Below, in pieces: positions 16,414 to 25,729 of a stretch of 64,000 nt of DNA. The position numbers were made by a program, and so were the translations under genes. The notes below the pieces were generated by a model. The model did no database searches. It was given only the letters and a program-made list of their open reading frames with translations, and was not told the origin of the DNA. Position 1 is the stretch's first letter, and each line of letters starts with the position of its first letter. The stretch comes from Acidimicrobiia bacterium (GTDB taxonomy: Bacteria; Actinomycetota; Acidimicrobiia; Acidimicrobiales; Poriferisodalaceae), in the NCBI GenBank assembly GCA_012960315.1, contig DUBN01000078.1, positions 103,459 to 167,458 of the forward strand, given 5' to 3'.

Positions 16414-17307
16414 ATGGCAAGTCCCGAATACCATCGAATACGAGACATCATTGCTTCGCGACTGGTCCACAGCGATCGCCCAGTGAACGTCGAGAAGTTC
16501 AGAGCGAACCAGGACGCAACCGGCCGGGCTCTGCCGAAGCAGGTAGTCGGCAGCACCGTCAATGCCGCCGGGGTTCCAGCCGAGATGCAAACACCTTCCG
16601 GAGCCACGGACGATAACTTAATCATTTACTTTCACGGCGGCGGTTATATCGGGGGTTCGATTGCCAGTCACCGAAATTTGACGGGTCATGTCGCCCTACA
16701 GTCCGGATGTCGCGTGTTGTCAGTCGAATATCGTCTTGCGCCTGAGCATCCGCATCCCGCTCCGGTTGACGATGCAGTTACGTCCTACAACTGGGCAGTG
16801 GACCAGGGGTATGAGCCAGCAAAGATCGCTCTCGCTGGCGATTCTGCTGGAGGTGGGCTTACCGCGGCGTGTCTCCTTACGCTTCGCGACCAACAAATAG
16901 AACTCCCAGCGGCAGCAATGATGATTTCTCCGTGGCTAGATATGGGTTTCACCGGCGAAAGCATGCTGACCAACGAAGGACATGATTCCTCGATCTCGCC
17001 CATCGGCATGCCAAGAATTCGCGAGTTGTTCCTTGGGGATGCTTCCATCGATGACCCACTTGCTTCACCACTCGAAGCAAACCTCGAAGGGCTCCCTCCT
17101 CTTCTCATTCAAGTCGGTGACGAGGAAGTGCTTCTGTCCGACAGTGAACGCTTCGCAGAAAAGGCAATCGCTGCGGGCGTGGACGTTGAGTTACGAGTGT
17201 GGCCTGAGATGTTTCATGTGTGGCACGCGTGCGTGGGCTTATTTCAAGAGGCCGCAGATGCCATTGACGAGATGGTTGAATTTGTGAGACCTCGAATCGA
17301 CCTTTGA
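16414..17307 (+). CDS. HSL-family alpha/beta hydrolase (esterase)
   Basis: A hormone-sensitive-lipase-type carboxylesterase of 297 residues. The oxyanion motif FHGGGYIGGS (about residue 74), the RLAPEHPHPAP segment, and the nucleophile elbow GDSAGGG (about 149) identify bacterial family IV lipases/esterases. The acid and histidine are likely in VGDEEVLL and EMFHVWH near the C-terminus. It should hydrolyse short-chain esters in the cytoplasm. The ATG at 16414 is preferred because the family starts near here; an ATG at 16366 adds 16 residues without similarity. It is convergent with the double CoA-transferase gene. Confidence 0.85.
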   Translation: MASPEYHRIRDIIASRLVHSDRPVNVEKFRANQDATGRALPKQVVGSTVNAAGVPAEMQTPSGATDDNLIIYFHGGGYIGGSIASHRNLTGHVALQSGCRVLSVEYRLAPEHPHPAPVDDAVTSYNWAVDQGYEPAKIALAGDSAGGGLTAACLLTLRDQQIELPAAAMMISPWLDMGFTGESMLTNEGHDSSISPIGMPRIRELFLGDASIDDPLASPLEANLEGLPPLLIQVGDEEVLLSDSERFAEKAIAAGVDVELRVWPEMFHVWHACVGLFQEAADAIDEMVEFVRPRIDL

Positions 17308-17335
17308 GATCTGCACGTACTTTAAGATTCAGGCA

Positions 17336-19615
17336 CTACCTGGGAGGTTCGGTGCGAACGATTCCTTGCTTCAACAGCGCCTCGTAATGCGAACGACTTA
17401 ACTCTGCGAGATCAAGGGCCGCGTACTCGTTGTGTTCCCCCATCGTCCCCGCGGCCTGGCGCATAGTGGCGGGTGTCAGTTCCAGCCGAGCGGCGAAGCG
17501 CGGCCACACGTGTGTGCCCGCCTCCGGGTGCGAAAGAGGAACAAAGAACGCAAGGCTTTGCAATTGCGGATCGTTCACGACATCGGCCGCATCAAAAACC
17601 GCCCCGGCGGGCACTCCCGCTGTCTGCAAGGCCACCATGAGCGAACGATCCTCTTGGTCAACTGTGAACGAGGACAACCGAGCGTCTAGTTCGTCGTGGC
17701 GTTCCCACCTTTGGTCAACGTCGAGTTGCTGGAGTTCGCTCCAACCAGCGACTTCGCACAGACCTAACCAGGAAACATCGTCTACGACAGAAATGGCGAT
17801 CCACCGATCTTGACCTTTGCAGGGATATACCCCTTGAGGGGCGCGTCCAGGACGGCGGTTACCCCACCTTCCACTGGGGCCATCGAGTTGAAAGGCAACA
17901 ACGTGCTGACCAATCATGTTGATCGCCGTCTCTACCTGCGCTATCTCAACGGTTTGGCCTGTCGTTCCACAACATTGTCGATCGAGCAGCGCAACAATGG
18001 TCGCGGCGGCAGCGTGCAGGCCCGCAGTGGGGTCAGGCCACGCGATACCGCATTTCCATGGAATTTCGTTCCGGTAGCCAGTCAGCGAGGTGTGACCCGC
18101 GTGACCATCAATGGTTGGACCGTATGCAACCCAGTCGCTATTTGGACCCGACCTTCCATAACCAGGCATCGTCACATAGGTGAGATCTGGGTTGAGTTTC
18201 CTAAGCGCACCTTCACCTAGTTCAAAGTTGGGCATTACTCGCGGGGCGTAATTCTCTATGACAACATCTGCTTTCGGAACTAACGCAGCAAAAAATTCTC
18301 TGCCCTCCGCCTTACCTAAATCGATGACGGTGGACAGCTTGTTATTCGCGTATTTGTTGTGGAAACCATTTCGATTCCACGGTTGATCTCCCGCTTTGTC
18401 ATCTGGGAAGTAGTGCGTGGAATCGACCAAACTTTGCGGAACTTCAAGTGGAGTGCGCGTCCACGGAACCTCAGTCATTAGGACTTCAGCTCCCAAGTCA
18501 GCAAGGATTCGCGCTGCAAGCGGCCCGGCCCACACCCGTGTCATGTCTAGTATTCGAATTCCACTGAGCGGCCCGTCCTTCAGGCGGTCGAGCGGCTCGT
18601 CCCTCGACCTAAGAGAACGTTTCCTTTGTTTTGGCCCGATCGACCATTCGTGGTGACTTAGCCGAAAAGGGGGTCCGGGTAGCCGGACCCCATCAGTGTC
18701 TGATTCCCAAAAATTCCGATCGTTCAAATGTGGATCAGCTAACAGATCGTCCATCGTTGAGATAGGCGCCACTGGGAGTCGTAATGCTTGGAAGAGTTCA
18801 ACCAGGTCCGTTCGCTCCTGATTTTTCAAATAAGGGACGAGTGCTCCGTCGAGCAGTTCTTGATTGGTCATGACGTCGTAGATCGTCTCAACCTCTTCGC
18901 GGTCAAGGAGGTAGCTGAGACCCGTGGCTTCCAAGAGTCGTTCCATCTGGTCACTTTGGCTGATCGCTAAACCAATCCACCCATCCGCACATTCATACGC
19001 TCCGATTGGAGTTCCTGGACCGCTATACCGATTCCCCATTCGGTTCAAAATCGCACCGTTGTGGGTGTAGCGGAGGAGGCTGAACTGATGCAGGGCAGCA
19101 ATGACTTCTTGATGAGATGTTTCAACGATCTGACCGCGACCCGTCCGGGCCCTCGTCATTAGCGCAGCCAGGGCTCCAATAAAACCGGTAACTCCTGCTG
19201 CCATGTGAACGATATCGGGGACCCCATTAAGTGGTTCGCGGGTCGGGCTGCCGCTCAAACGTAAGTGTCCGGCAATCGCGGCATCTACAAGGTCAGTTGA
19301 TCGCCATGTTGCGTACGGGCCGGACGACGCGAAGGGAGAGATCCGAAGAACAATTTGTTGAGGAAGTGATGGTTCATACACCAACTCAATCGGACCCGTA
19401 CCACTCGATTGGATAACGATGTCTGCGGTAGTCAATAATTCGTTACCACTTCTGTGTTTCGACGCGTCGAAAAAGTTGTGCCCTTCAAGGGGTGCGTCTC
19501 CTCCCACGACATGAACTTCGCTGCCATAGTCAGCGAACAGTTTTCCTGCGTACGCGCCCGCAACCGAGTCCCCTGTTTCCGCGACAAGGAGCGACTCCAA
19601 TGCCGTATCGGTCAC
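17336..19615 (-). CDS. Fused double CaiB/BaiF type III CoA-transferase
   Basis: About 759 residues made of two CaiB/BaiF domains in tandem. The first (residues about 1-330) is divergent at its start, with no clear LGAEVIKVE motif (LFADYGSEVHVVGG instead), but retains the GRGQIVETS active-site strand. The second (about 350-759) is canonical: MTRVWAGPLAARILADLGAE, NKLSTVIDLG, VIENYAPRVM and GQTVEIAQVE. In both domains the usual catalytic aspartate position holds glutamate. Type III transferases normally work as interlocked dimers, so the fusion may make an internal pseudo-dimer. The GTG at 19615 overlaps the upstream stop by 4 bp (GTGA), which favours it over the ATG at 19657 and indicates coupling. 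The CoA acceptor is unknown. Confidence 0.8.
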   Translation of the reverse strand: MTDTALESLLVAETGDSVAGAYAGKLFADYGSEVHVVGGDAPLEGHNFFDASKHRSGNELLTTADIVIQSSGTGPIELVYEPSLPQQIVLRISPFASSGPYATWRSTDLVDAAIAGHLRLSGSPTREPLNGVPDIVHMAAGVTGFIGALAALMTRARTGRGQIVETSHQEVIAALHQFSLLRYTHNGAILNRMGNRYSGPGTPIGAYECADGWIGLAISQSDQMERLLEATGLSYLLDREEVETIYDVMTNQELLDGALVPYLKNQERTDLVELFQALRLPVAPISTMDDLLADPHLNDRNFWESDTDGVRLPGPPFRLSHHEWSIGPKQRKRSLRSRDEPLDRLKDGPLSGIRILDMTRVWAGPLAARILADLGAEVLMTEVPWTRTPLEVPQSLVDSTHYFPDDKAGDQPWNRNGFHNKYANNKLSTVIDLGKAEGREFFAALVPKADVVIENYAPRVMPNFELGEGALRKLNPDLTYVTMPGYGRSGPNSDWVAYGPTIDGHAGHTSLTGYRNEIPWKCGIAWPDPTAGLHAAAATIVALLDRQCCGTTGQTVEIAQVETAINMIGQHVVAFQLDGPSGRWGNRRPGRAPQGVYPCKGQDRWIAISVVDDVSWLGLCEVAGWSELQQLDVDQRWERHDELDARLSSFTVDQEDRSLMVALQTAGVPAGAVFDAADVVNDPQLQSLAFFVPLSHPEAGTHVWPRFAARLELTPATMRQAAGTMGEHNEYAALDLAELSRSHYEALLKQGIVRTEPPR

Positions 19616-20808
19616 GGAATGGCTCCCAAGTCCTTGAGACCCTCGATGTCGTCCCAATCGAAACCCAGTTCAAGCAGAACGAGTTCGGTGTGCTGACCCA
19701 ACATCGGTGCGTTATCACGAGCAGACCAGTCGGTTTTTGAAAAGTCCACTGGAGACGCGACCATTTCCACGGTCTCTCCGTCCCCAGTAGGGACTTGCAC
19801 CCAACATCCCGCGGCGCGGCTTTGCGGATCATTCAACAATTCAAGACTGGACTGCACCGGCGCCCACCAAACATTTTTTATATCGAATATTCGGCCCCAC
19901 TCTTCTCTTTCTTTCGTTGCAAGAACAGTGTCGATTTCAGCGGTCAACGCGGCGGTATTCTCCATGCGCGTTTCAATGGTTAAGAAACGCTGGTCTTCAA
20001 GCCATTCATCGACTTCAAGCGCGTCCACAACTTGAGGCCAATGGCGTTCGCCCTCAAGCCCAAGCATCCACAACCACTTTCCGTCAGCACACCGATAACA
20101 ATTAATGAGCGGATTGGGTTGCTCGTCTCGGCTCCGCACCACTATGTCTTCCCCCCCTGTTGCGGTGACGTTGTGATCCCAACCAAGCATGTACGTCCCG
20201 ATACGCATTAGAGACGTTTCAACAAGTTGCCCTTCGCCTGTTTTCTCTCGGTGGAACAGCGCAGCTGACACCCCCGCTGCTGCCGCTAGCCCGGTCATGT
20301 GATCACCCATTCCACCTCGCGGGACGGGAGGGATGTCACCTCCCGAACCCAGTGCGTGGGCGATGCCTGAACGCGCCCAAAACGCCCCAATATCGTAGGC
20401 CTGTCGATCAGCCTCATCCCCTCGGAGAGACATACCGGTAACACTCGCGTAGACAAGTCGGGGATAGCGGCTGGTCAGCGCTTCATGATCCAAACCCAGA
20501 CGCTGGAGACCTCCCGGACGGAAGTTGGTGAGGAACACGTCGGCTTCTTCGAGAAGGCGATGCATGACTTCCAATCCTTTCTCGTTCCGCAGATCAAGCG
20601 CCAGGCTGCGCTTTCCTCTGTTATCCAGCTCAAAGGGGGGGTTGATGTCATCCCCATACAACCATCCGAGCCCTCGAAAAGGATCTCCTTCATGTGATTC
20701 AACTTTGATGACCTCGGCACCCCAGTCAGCAAGGATCCCTCCGCACGCGGGGCCGGCCACCCAAAGTCCTAATTCGACCACTCGTATTCCATGCATCGGC
20801 CCGGGCAT
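19612..20808 (-). CDS. CaiB/BaiF type III CoA-transferase
   Basis: A 398-residue single-domain type III CoA-transferase. The N-terminal RVVELGLWVAGPACGGILADWGAEVIKVE core, the NKRGK-like NRGKRSLALDLRN, the FLTNFRPGGLQRLG segment and the active-site strand GQLVETSLMR (about residue 200) are visible; again glutamate stands where formyl-CoA transferase has aspartate. It likely moves CoA between two carboxylic acids, the acceptor being activated for beta-oxidation-like steps. It overlaps the fused transferase downstream by 4 bp and follows the amidohydrolase at 20842 on the same strand by 33 bp, so all belong to one operon with the acyl-CoA synthetase at 22152. Confidence 0.85.
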   Translation of the reverse strand: MPGPMHGIRVVELGLWVAGPACGGILADWGAEVIKVESHEGDPFRGLGWLYGDDINPPFELDNRGKRSLALDLRNEKGLEVMHRLLEEADVFLTNFRPGGLQRLGLDHEALTSRYPRLVYASVTGMSLRGDEADRQAYDIGAFWARSGIAHALGSGGDIPPVPRGGMGDHMTGLAAAAGVSAALFHREKTGEGQLVETSLMRIGTYMLGWDHNVTATGGEDIVVRSRDEQPNPLINCYRCADGKWLWMLGLEGERHWPQVVDALEVDEWLEDQRFLTIETRMENTAALTAEIDTVLATKEREEWGRIFDIKNVWWAPVQSSLELLNDPQSRAAGCWVQVPTGDGETVEMVASPVDFSKTDWSARDNAPMLGQHTELVLLELGFDWDDIEGLKDLGAIP

Positions 20809-20841
20809 CTCGTCACTCTCCTTCCCGGCGCGGGAGGATAG

Positions 20842-22146
20842 TCAGTTCCGACTGGTCAAGGGTCGGTAACCAGCAGCATTGGCTATCACCAACATGTCCG
20901 CCGTAAGACCAGGCTTCATGGTCGACACCGCGGCCATACGTTGCGCTGAATCTTTGGAAATAACTTCATGACTACCTAAAGGGCGGTTCGTTGAAGCTTC
21001 GAACCACTCTGAGGGATCTGCCGGGACCACCGGTGAATCTGAGGAGAGGGTGACCTTGATGTCTCGTTCGGTGAGCGATCCAAGTGGCCACAACCATTTT
21101 TGTTCCGCAGGTGATAGTTCCTCGAGGTATTTACCCAAGCGACGGGTGAGGAATGAAGGTTGTGTGCAAACCGAGACTCCTAGCTCCCCTATGCGGTCTA
21201 ACTGCTCTGGCAATGCCAAGGAACAGTGCTCGAGTCGGTCAACAGTGTTTGCCGGTGGGCTTGATGCCTCTAGAGCTAGCAGTGCTTCTTCCAAGGTGTC
21301 GATATCCATGACGTGAATCGCCGCAGGAAACCCCGCTTCGTGAGCACCCCGCACGAGTCGATTAAGGTCCGTCCCACCCTCGACGCCCGGCATCACCTTG
21401 GCGTGCCCGATCTTTATTCCGCGACAAATTTGTTCATATCGCAGTCCGTCGAGTCGGTCTGCGCCGACCATCGCTGTGATACGGGGAGCCTCAGAGGTGT
21501 CTCCTATTTCTCCCAGCGCGGCGATAGCGGTGAGGTCATTGGTATGGGTCGCGTCCGTAATTGCCACAAGGCCACTCCTGCGCCACTCACTAAATAATTC
21601 CTGCGCTGCAATTTTCAGATCAGATGTCGCGAGTCTGGGTGTCCGAGCCAAAATCTGTTGCTGCTCTACCAGAATCCCGTCTGGGTGGCTTTGTGCCCCT
21701 AGAGCCTTCGCTGCGGCTGTGTTGACTACGGCAACGTGTCCGGTCCGATCGTGTAAGACAGCCGGCACACCTTTGGTTACTCGATCGAGATCACCGGAAG
21801 TGGGGTGACGTTTTTCGACCAGAAAACTCGGGTCATGTCCCCAAGCTCGTATCCACCCATTATCTCCAGTTGGTGCCTGACTCAGACGTTCCAATAGATG
21901 ATCGATTGAATCCGTGTCCGATAAATCGAAGGAGCAGCGACTCGCCAACGTTGAGAGAAGGTGAACATGGTCATCGCGCCACCCAGGTTGAAGAGTGTCG
22001 CCCTCATCAAGTTCGAGGACGTCAACATCGTTATGAATATCTGAATCAAATGCGGTAACTACACCACCCCGAAGCAAAACATTGGAAGCGACCGGGTGGG
22101 AACGATCAAGGGTAAGAATCCGTCCTCTGACGAGGAGCGGAGTCAT
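20842..22146 (-). CDS. YtcJ-like amidohydrolase-3 family metal-dependent hydrolase
   Basis: A 434-residue amidohydrolase of the cytosine deaminase/YtcJ type. The N-terminal metal site is DDHVHLL (about residue 59), a histidine lies in AAIHVMD (about 275), another in RLEHCSLA (about 305), and the final aspartate in LSSDSPVVP (about 370). The residues needed for a metal centre are therefore present. It is somewhat shorter than typical YtcJ proteins (about 540). It should hydrolyse an amide or cyclic C-N bond; the substrate is unknown. It begins 5 bp downstream of the acyl-CoA synthetase stop, so they are translated together. Confidence 0.8.
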   Translation of the reverse strand: MTPLLVRGRILTLDRSHPVASNVLLRGGVVTAFDSDIHNDVDVLELDEGDTLQPGWRDDHVHLLSTLASRCSFDLSDTDSIDHLLERLSQAPTGDNGWIRAWGHDPSFLVEKRHPTSGDLDRVTKGVPAVLHDRTGHVAVVNTAAAKALGAQSHPDGILVEQQQILARTPRLATSDLKIAAQELFSEWRRSGLVAITDATHTNDLTAIAALGEIGDTSEAPRITAMVGADRLDGLRYEQICRGIKIGHAKVMPGVEGGTDLNRLVRGAHEAGFPAAIHVMDIDTLEEALLALEASSPPANTVDRLEHCSLALPEQLDRIGELGVSVCTQPSFLTRRLGKYLEELSPAEQKWLWPLGSLTERDIKVTLSSDSPVVPADPSEWFEASTNRPLGSHEVISKDSAQRMAAVSTMKPGLTADMLVIANAAGYRPLTSRN

Positions 22147-22151
22147 TGCGT

Positions 22152-23825
22152 TTAGATGCCCAACTCTTCAAGCATCGGAATGAGGTCTCTCCGAAGTAAT
22201 TTTCCGGTTGAGGTTCGAGGCAGTTCGTCCATCAAATGGATCGCCTCCGGCCGTTTGAAAGGAGAAAGCTTTGCCTTCGCAAACGCAACTAGATCTTCGC
22301 CATTCACTCCGCTTCCATCACGGATAACAGCGGCAGCGACGACCCGTTCGCCCCATTCTTCCGAAGCGACGCCGACGACTGCGCATTCGAGGACCGCACT
22401 GTTCTCGTACAGGACTGCCTCCACTTCGTCGGGTGACACGTTCTCTCCGCCGCGAATAATCATGTCTCCCGTGCGACCCCCGAGAAAGAGATAATCATCT
22501 GCATCGAGGTAACCAAGATCACCAGTGTGAACCCAACCTTCGTCGTCAACTGTGATTCGGGTCTTTTCTTCATTACCCCAATATCCGTCCATCGCTCGGA
22601 ACGTTCGCAGTTGCACCTCACCGCGAGTTCCGGCAATCACAGGCGTGCCCTCTTCATCAACAACTCGGACTTCGACATCATCGAGTACCTGACCTACCGA
22701 GGAAAGCCTCTTCAATTTTAGAGCTTGTTCTTCCTCGGAGCCTTCTACCCGATGGTCATCAGGGTCAAGCACAGCGACAGTTGACGTAGTTTCAGTTTGT
22801 CCATACGCCCCAGCGAAAGAAACATTCGGTGGAAATTCTCCGATCGCTCTGCGGATAAGGGAGGGCGGCATCGGCGCAGCGCCATAGGTGATGGCTTCCA
22901 TCGAGGTGAAGGCATCCGAAGAGAAATTTGGTGCCTCCATGACCCGTCCCAGCATTGTTGGAACAAGAAACGCGTGGGTAACAGCGTGTTGTTGCACCGT
23001 CTCGATCCATGCCGACGCTTCGAATTGAGGAAGTAGCACAACCACTCGTCCGCTGTACAAGGCGTTCAGCATCGAGGTGACGCCCGCAATGTGGTACAGC
23101 GGAGCAGCCAGAGCCATTCGACCCATGTCTTCCCCCGTTGCCGCGTCGTTGGTTCCCATGACGTAGCCAGTGATCGCACCGTTGGTCAGCTTCACGCCCT
23201 TGGGTAGCGACGTCGTCCCGCTCGTGTACAGGAGGGCGCACAGCCCGTCGGAATCAACATCTTCGGGCACCGGCAGCTCGAAGGCTTCATCACGAGCTGC
23301 GTGGTAGGAGTCCTTCTCATTGAGCATAAAAACGTGCTCAACGCTGTCTGGACGATTCTCATCAACCAGCTCTTGGTATCGATTTTCAGTGAAAAGAACT
23401 TTGATTCCACTGTCGGACATCAGATGAGCGGCTTCTTCCGCGCCAGCGCGAAAGTTCATAGGCACGACCGTGGCACCCACGAACGCGGCACCGAAAATCG
23501 CTTCAACACATTCGACACTGTTCGTGGCGAAAATTCCGACGCGGTCCCCAACCTCTACCCCAAGCGTGGTGAGTAAGCCGGCGGTTTTACTAACATTTTC
23601 CAAAAGTTCGGAGTAGGTAACTGCACGCGCCGTCCCTCCATCCGCCTCAGTCGAAGTGTCGATCAGGATTATTTGCTCACCAGCAATCGACGCCGGCATA
23701 AAAAGCAACATTCCCAGGTTCACGTTGTCCCCCTGTTGTTCAGTGGAATGATCGCGGATGAAAGCACCCGCGCGCCACACCACACCAATGATTCCTTTAA
23801 CTAACTCATCTAAAGCATCACTCAA
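22152..23825 (-). CDS. AMP-forming acyl-CoA synthetase
   Basis: A 557-residue ANL-superfamily ligase. The P-loop LLYTSGTTSLPKGV (about residue 198), the YGQTETTS motif (about 340), the GRTGDMIIRGGENVSP hinge (about 450) and the C-terminal catalytic lysine in RTSTGKLLRRD (about 540) are intact. It activates a carboxylic acid to its CoA thioester with ATP in the cytoplasm. Likely first step for the CoA-transferases and amidohydrolase downstream. The start is a TTG at 23825, just 20 bp from the divergent start of the selenoprotein gene at 23846; a later start is possible but would lose N-terminal helix residues. Confidence 0.88.
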   Translation of the reverse strand: MSDALDELVKGIIGVVWRAGAFIRDHSTEQQGDNVNLGMLLFMPASIAGEQIILIDTSTEADGGTARAVTYSELLENVSKTAGLLTTLGVEVGDRVGIFATNSVECVEAIFGAAFVGATVVPMNFRAGAEEAAHLMSDSGIKVLFTENRYQELVDENRPDSVEHVFMLNEKDSYHAARDEAFELPVPEDVDSDGLCALLYTSGTTSLPKGVKLTNGAITGYVMGTNDAATGEDMGRMALAAPLYHIAGVTSMLNALYSGRVVVLLPQFEASAWIETVQQHAVTHAFLVPTMLGRVMEAPNFSSDAFTSMEAITYGAAPMPPSLIRRAIGEFPPNVSFAGAYGQTETTSTVAVLDPDDHRVEGSEEEQALKLKRLSSVGQVLDDVEVRVVDEEGTPVIAGTRGEVQLRTFRAMDGYWGNEEKTRITVDDEGWVHTGDLGYLDADDYLFLGGRTGDMIIRGGENVSPDEVEAVLYENSAVLECAVVGVASEEWGERVVAAAVIRDGSGVNGEDLVAFAKAKLSPFKRPEAIHLMDELPRTSTGKLLRRDLIPMLEELGI

Positions 23826-23845
23826 ATGCGGGTTATTCTGCCGTT

Positions 23846-24469
23846 ATGGCAAAGAACATTGAATTTTGGGTTGACCCCATATGACCATGGTGCTGGGTGA
23901 CAGCCCGTTGGGTTGTCGACGAAGTAGCAGCAGAACGAGATCTGTCAATCACTTGGCAGCCAATCAGTCTGCTTTTCAAAAATGAGCCACCTCAGGATTC
24001 TCCCTACTACGAGAGCACGGCCGCTACGCACAAAATGTTGAGGGTGATGGAATCAGTTCGCGCCGCGGGGCAAGAGGACCGGGTTTTCGATCTGTACTGG
24101 GAGTTAGCTACCCGCATCCATCATGATGGCGACAGAGACTTCGACGTAAAAGACGCTCTACTTCAAGTTGGTTTAGACGACGCTCATTCCGTCGCTGGTG
24201 AAGACGACTCATGGGATGCTGTGATCCGAGAACGAATGGACGCTGGTCTCGCACTCGTCGGCACCGACGTTGGCACACCCATCATTGCTTGGGATCGGAC
24301 GGATGGTGAACGCGTAGGTTTATTTGGGCCGGTGATCACTCGGGTTCCGAAGGGCGAAGATGCACTCAAGCTGTGGGACGCAATGATGACGATGGGTGAC
24401 ATTGACGGTTTCTGGGAATTGAAAAAAACTCGCACCGAACGGCCAGAATTTGGTGAGCGACCCACGTGA
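23846..24469 (+). CDS. Rv2466c/DsbA-type mycothiol-dependent reductase, selenocysteine at residue 13
   Basis: From the ATG at 23846 the frame reads EFWVDPI, then UGA at 23882-23884, then PWCWVTARWVVDEV and on to the stop at 24469. The protein, 207 residues with Sec, follows Mycobacterium tuberculosis Rv2466c along its length: DPLCPWCW active site, RWLLEV helix, HVMSL-like WQPISLLFKNE, the cis-proline DVGTPIIAW (Pro 145), FGPVITRVPKGE and the C-terminal FWELKKTRTERPEF. The UGA replaces the first, nucleophilic cysteine of CPWC, giving U13-P-W-C16. Rv2466c is a mycothiol-dependent thioredoxin-fold oxidoreductase in the cytoplasm. Without recoding, a GTG start at 23897 would yield a protein lacking the first strand and the active site. 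An 8-bp hairpin lies 22 nt after the UGA. GTGA overlap couples it to the amidohydrolase that follows. Confidence 0.85.
23899..23917 (+). promoter_or_regulatory. SECIS-like hairpin after the UGA of the Rv2466c-like gene
   Basis: Bases 23899-23906 pair with 23910-23917: eight pairs with one G-U, and a further T-G pair can extend the base. The 3-base loop GTT begins with guanine. The loop starts 22 nt after the UGA, within the range known for bacterial SECIS elements. It lies in the coding sequence. Confidence 0.65.
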
Positions 24470-25641
24470 ATTCAAAGATCTTTCAAGATCTCAAAGTCAT
24501 CGACGCCGACAGTCATTGGTCGGAGCCATACGATCTGTGGACCAGCCGAGCACCACTCAAATGGCGCGATCGGGTACCTCAGATGGTGGAACGCCACGGC
24601 AAGCGCCGCTGGTGGTTCGACGGTGACATTCCCATAGGCCTACCCATCGCATCGTCTGTGATTAATCCTGAGGGAGAAAAAATCACTGGGACTGCGTTCT
24701 TCGACATGGACAACGAAGTCGTGCATCGAGCCAGTTTCGATCCTGAAGCTCGGATCGAGATGCTCGATGCTTTAGGCATACACGCTCAAATCATGTACCC
24801 AAACGTCGCTGGTTTTGGAAATCAAAATTTTCTCAAGTCTCCCGACGATGTTCTTCGACTATTGAGTGTGGAGATCTACAACGATGCGTTGGCTGAGTTC
24901 CAAGCCGATACTGATGATCGAGTGCTAGGTATGGCGCTTCTACCTTGGTGGGATTTAGAAGCAGCAGTGAGAGAGATCACGCGGGCTCATTCGAACGGGC
25001 TTCGGGGGGTGGTTACGTGCGCCAATCCTGAAGAAGCAGGGATGCCAGATATGGGGACAGCACATTGGGACCCAGTCTGGCAGACATGTTCAGATCTCAG
25101 CATGCCGGTCAATTTTCATATTGGCTCCTCCAAGGGCAACATGGACTTCTTTGGACGGGCACCATGGCCGTCGTTTGGTGAGGAGCGAAAGCTTGCTGTC
25201 GGGTCGGCCAATCTGTTTATGGGGAACGCACGAACGATTGGCAATTTGATTTACTCAGGAATTCCCGAGCGCTTTCCAGCGTTGAAGTTTGTCTCTGTTG
25301 AGAGTGGAGTCGGATGGCTGCCATTTTTCCTTGAGATGCTTGACCATCAAATGACCGAAACGGCGCCCAACGAGTTAGCCGACTTGTCGTTACTACCCTC
25401 GGAATACTTCAAGCGCCAATTTTTTGGTTGTTTCTGGTTTGAGCGGTCGACGATCAGGCCAACTGTTGAGTTTCTCGGAAGCCAGTGCCTTTTATTCGAA
25501 ACAGACTTCCCTCATCCCACCTGTCTTTATCCAAGAGACGACGTCGAACTTATGAAAGCGTTTGAAGGATTAGAAGAAGCAGATGTTCGGGCAATTCTTC
25601 AAGACAACGCTGCAGATTTATACCGCATAGACATTTCCTAA
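24466..25641 (+). CDS. Amidohydrolase-2 family metal-dependent hydrolase
   Basis: A 391-residue COG2159 amidohydrolase, paralogous in architecture to the gene at 11876. The N-terminal IDADSHWSEPYDLW (about residue 12) has the DxH metal site, the barrel histidine is in VNFHIGSSKG (about 220), and the final aspartate is in LFETDFPHPTC (about 345). Members decarboxylate or hydrolyse aromatic and cyclic acids. The GTG at 24466 overlaps the stop of the selenoprotein (GTGA), so the two are translationally coupled; this places a thiol/selenol reductase with a hydrolase in one operon, of unknown purpose. Confidence 0.83.
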   Translation: MNSKIFQDLKVIDADSHWSEPYDLWTSRAPLKWRDRVPQMVERHGKRRWWFDGDIPIGLPIASSVINPEGEKITGTAFFDMDNEVVHRASFDPEARIEMLDALGIHAQIMYPNVAGFGNQNFLKSPDDVLRLLSVEIYNDALAEFQADTDDRVLGMALLPWWDLEAAVREITRAHSNGLRGVVTCANPEEAGMPDMGTAHWDPVWQTCSDLSMPVNFHIGSSKGNMDFFGRAPWPSFGEERKLAVGSANLFMGNARTIGNLIYSGIPERFPALKFVSVESGVGWLPFFLEMLDHQMTETAPNELADLSLLPSEYFKRQFFGCFWFERSTIRPTVEFLGSQCLLFETDFPHPTCLYPRDDVELMKAFEGLEEADVRAILQDNAADLYRIDIS

Positions 25642-25729
25642 TTAGGGCAACATCGATGTATATCTGTGAAGCGTACGAAGTGGGGGCATGCCGTTAGAAA
25701 GGGTCCCTGTTTTTCGGGCGAACTCTTCC

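Noticed and set aside
23897..24469. A GTG-started 190-residue protein.
   Set aside because: It would lack the first beta strand and the active-site motif of its family; upstream sequence in the same frame restores both.
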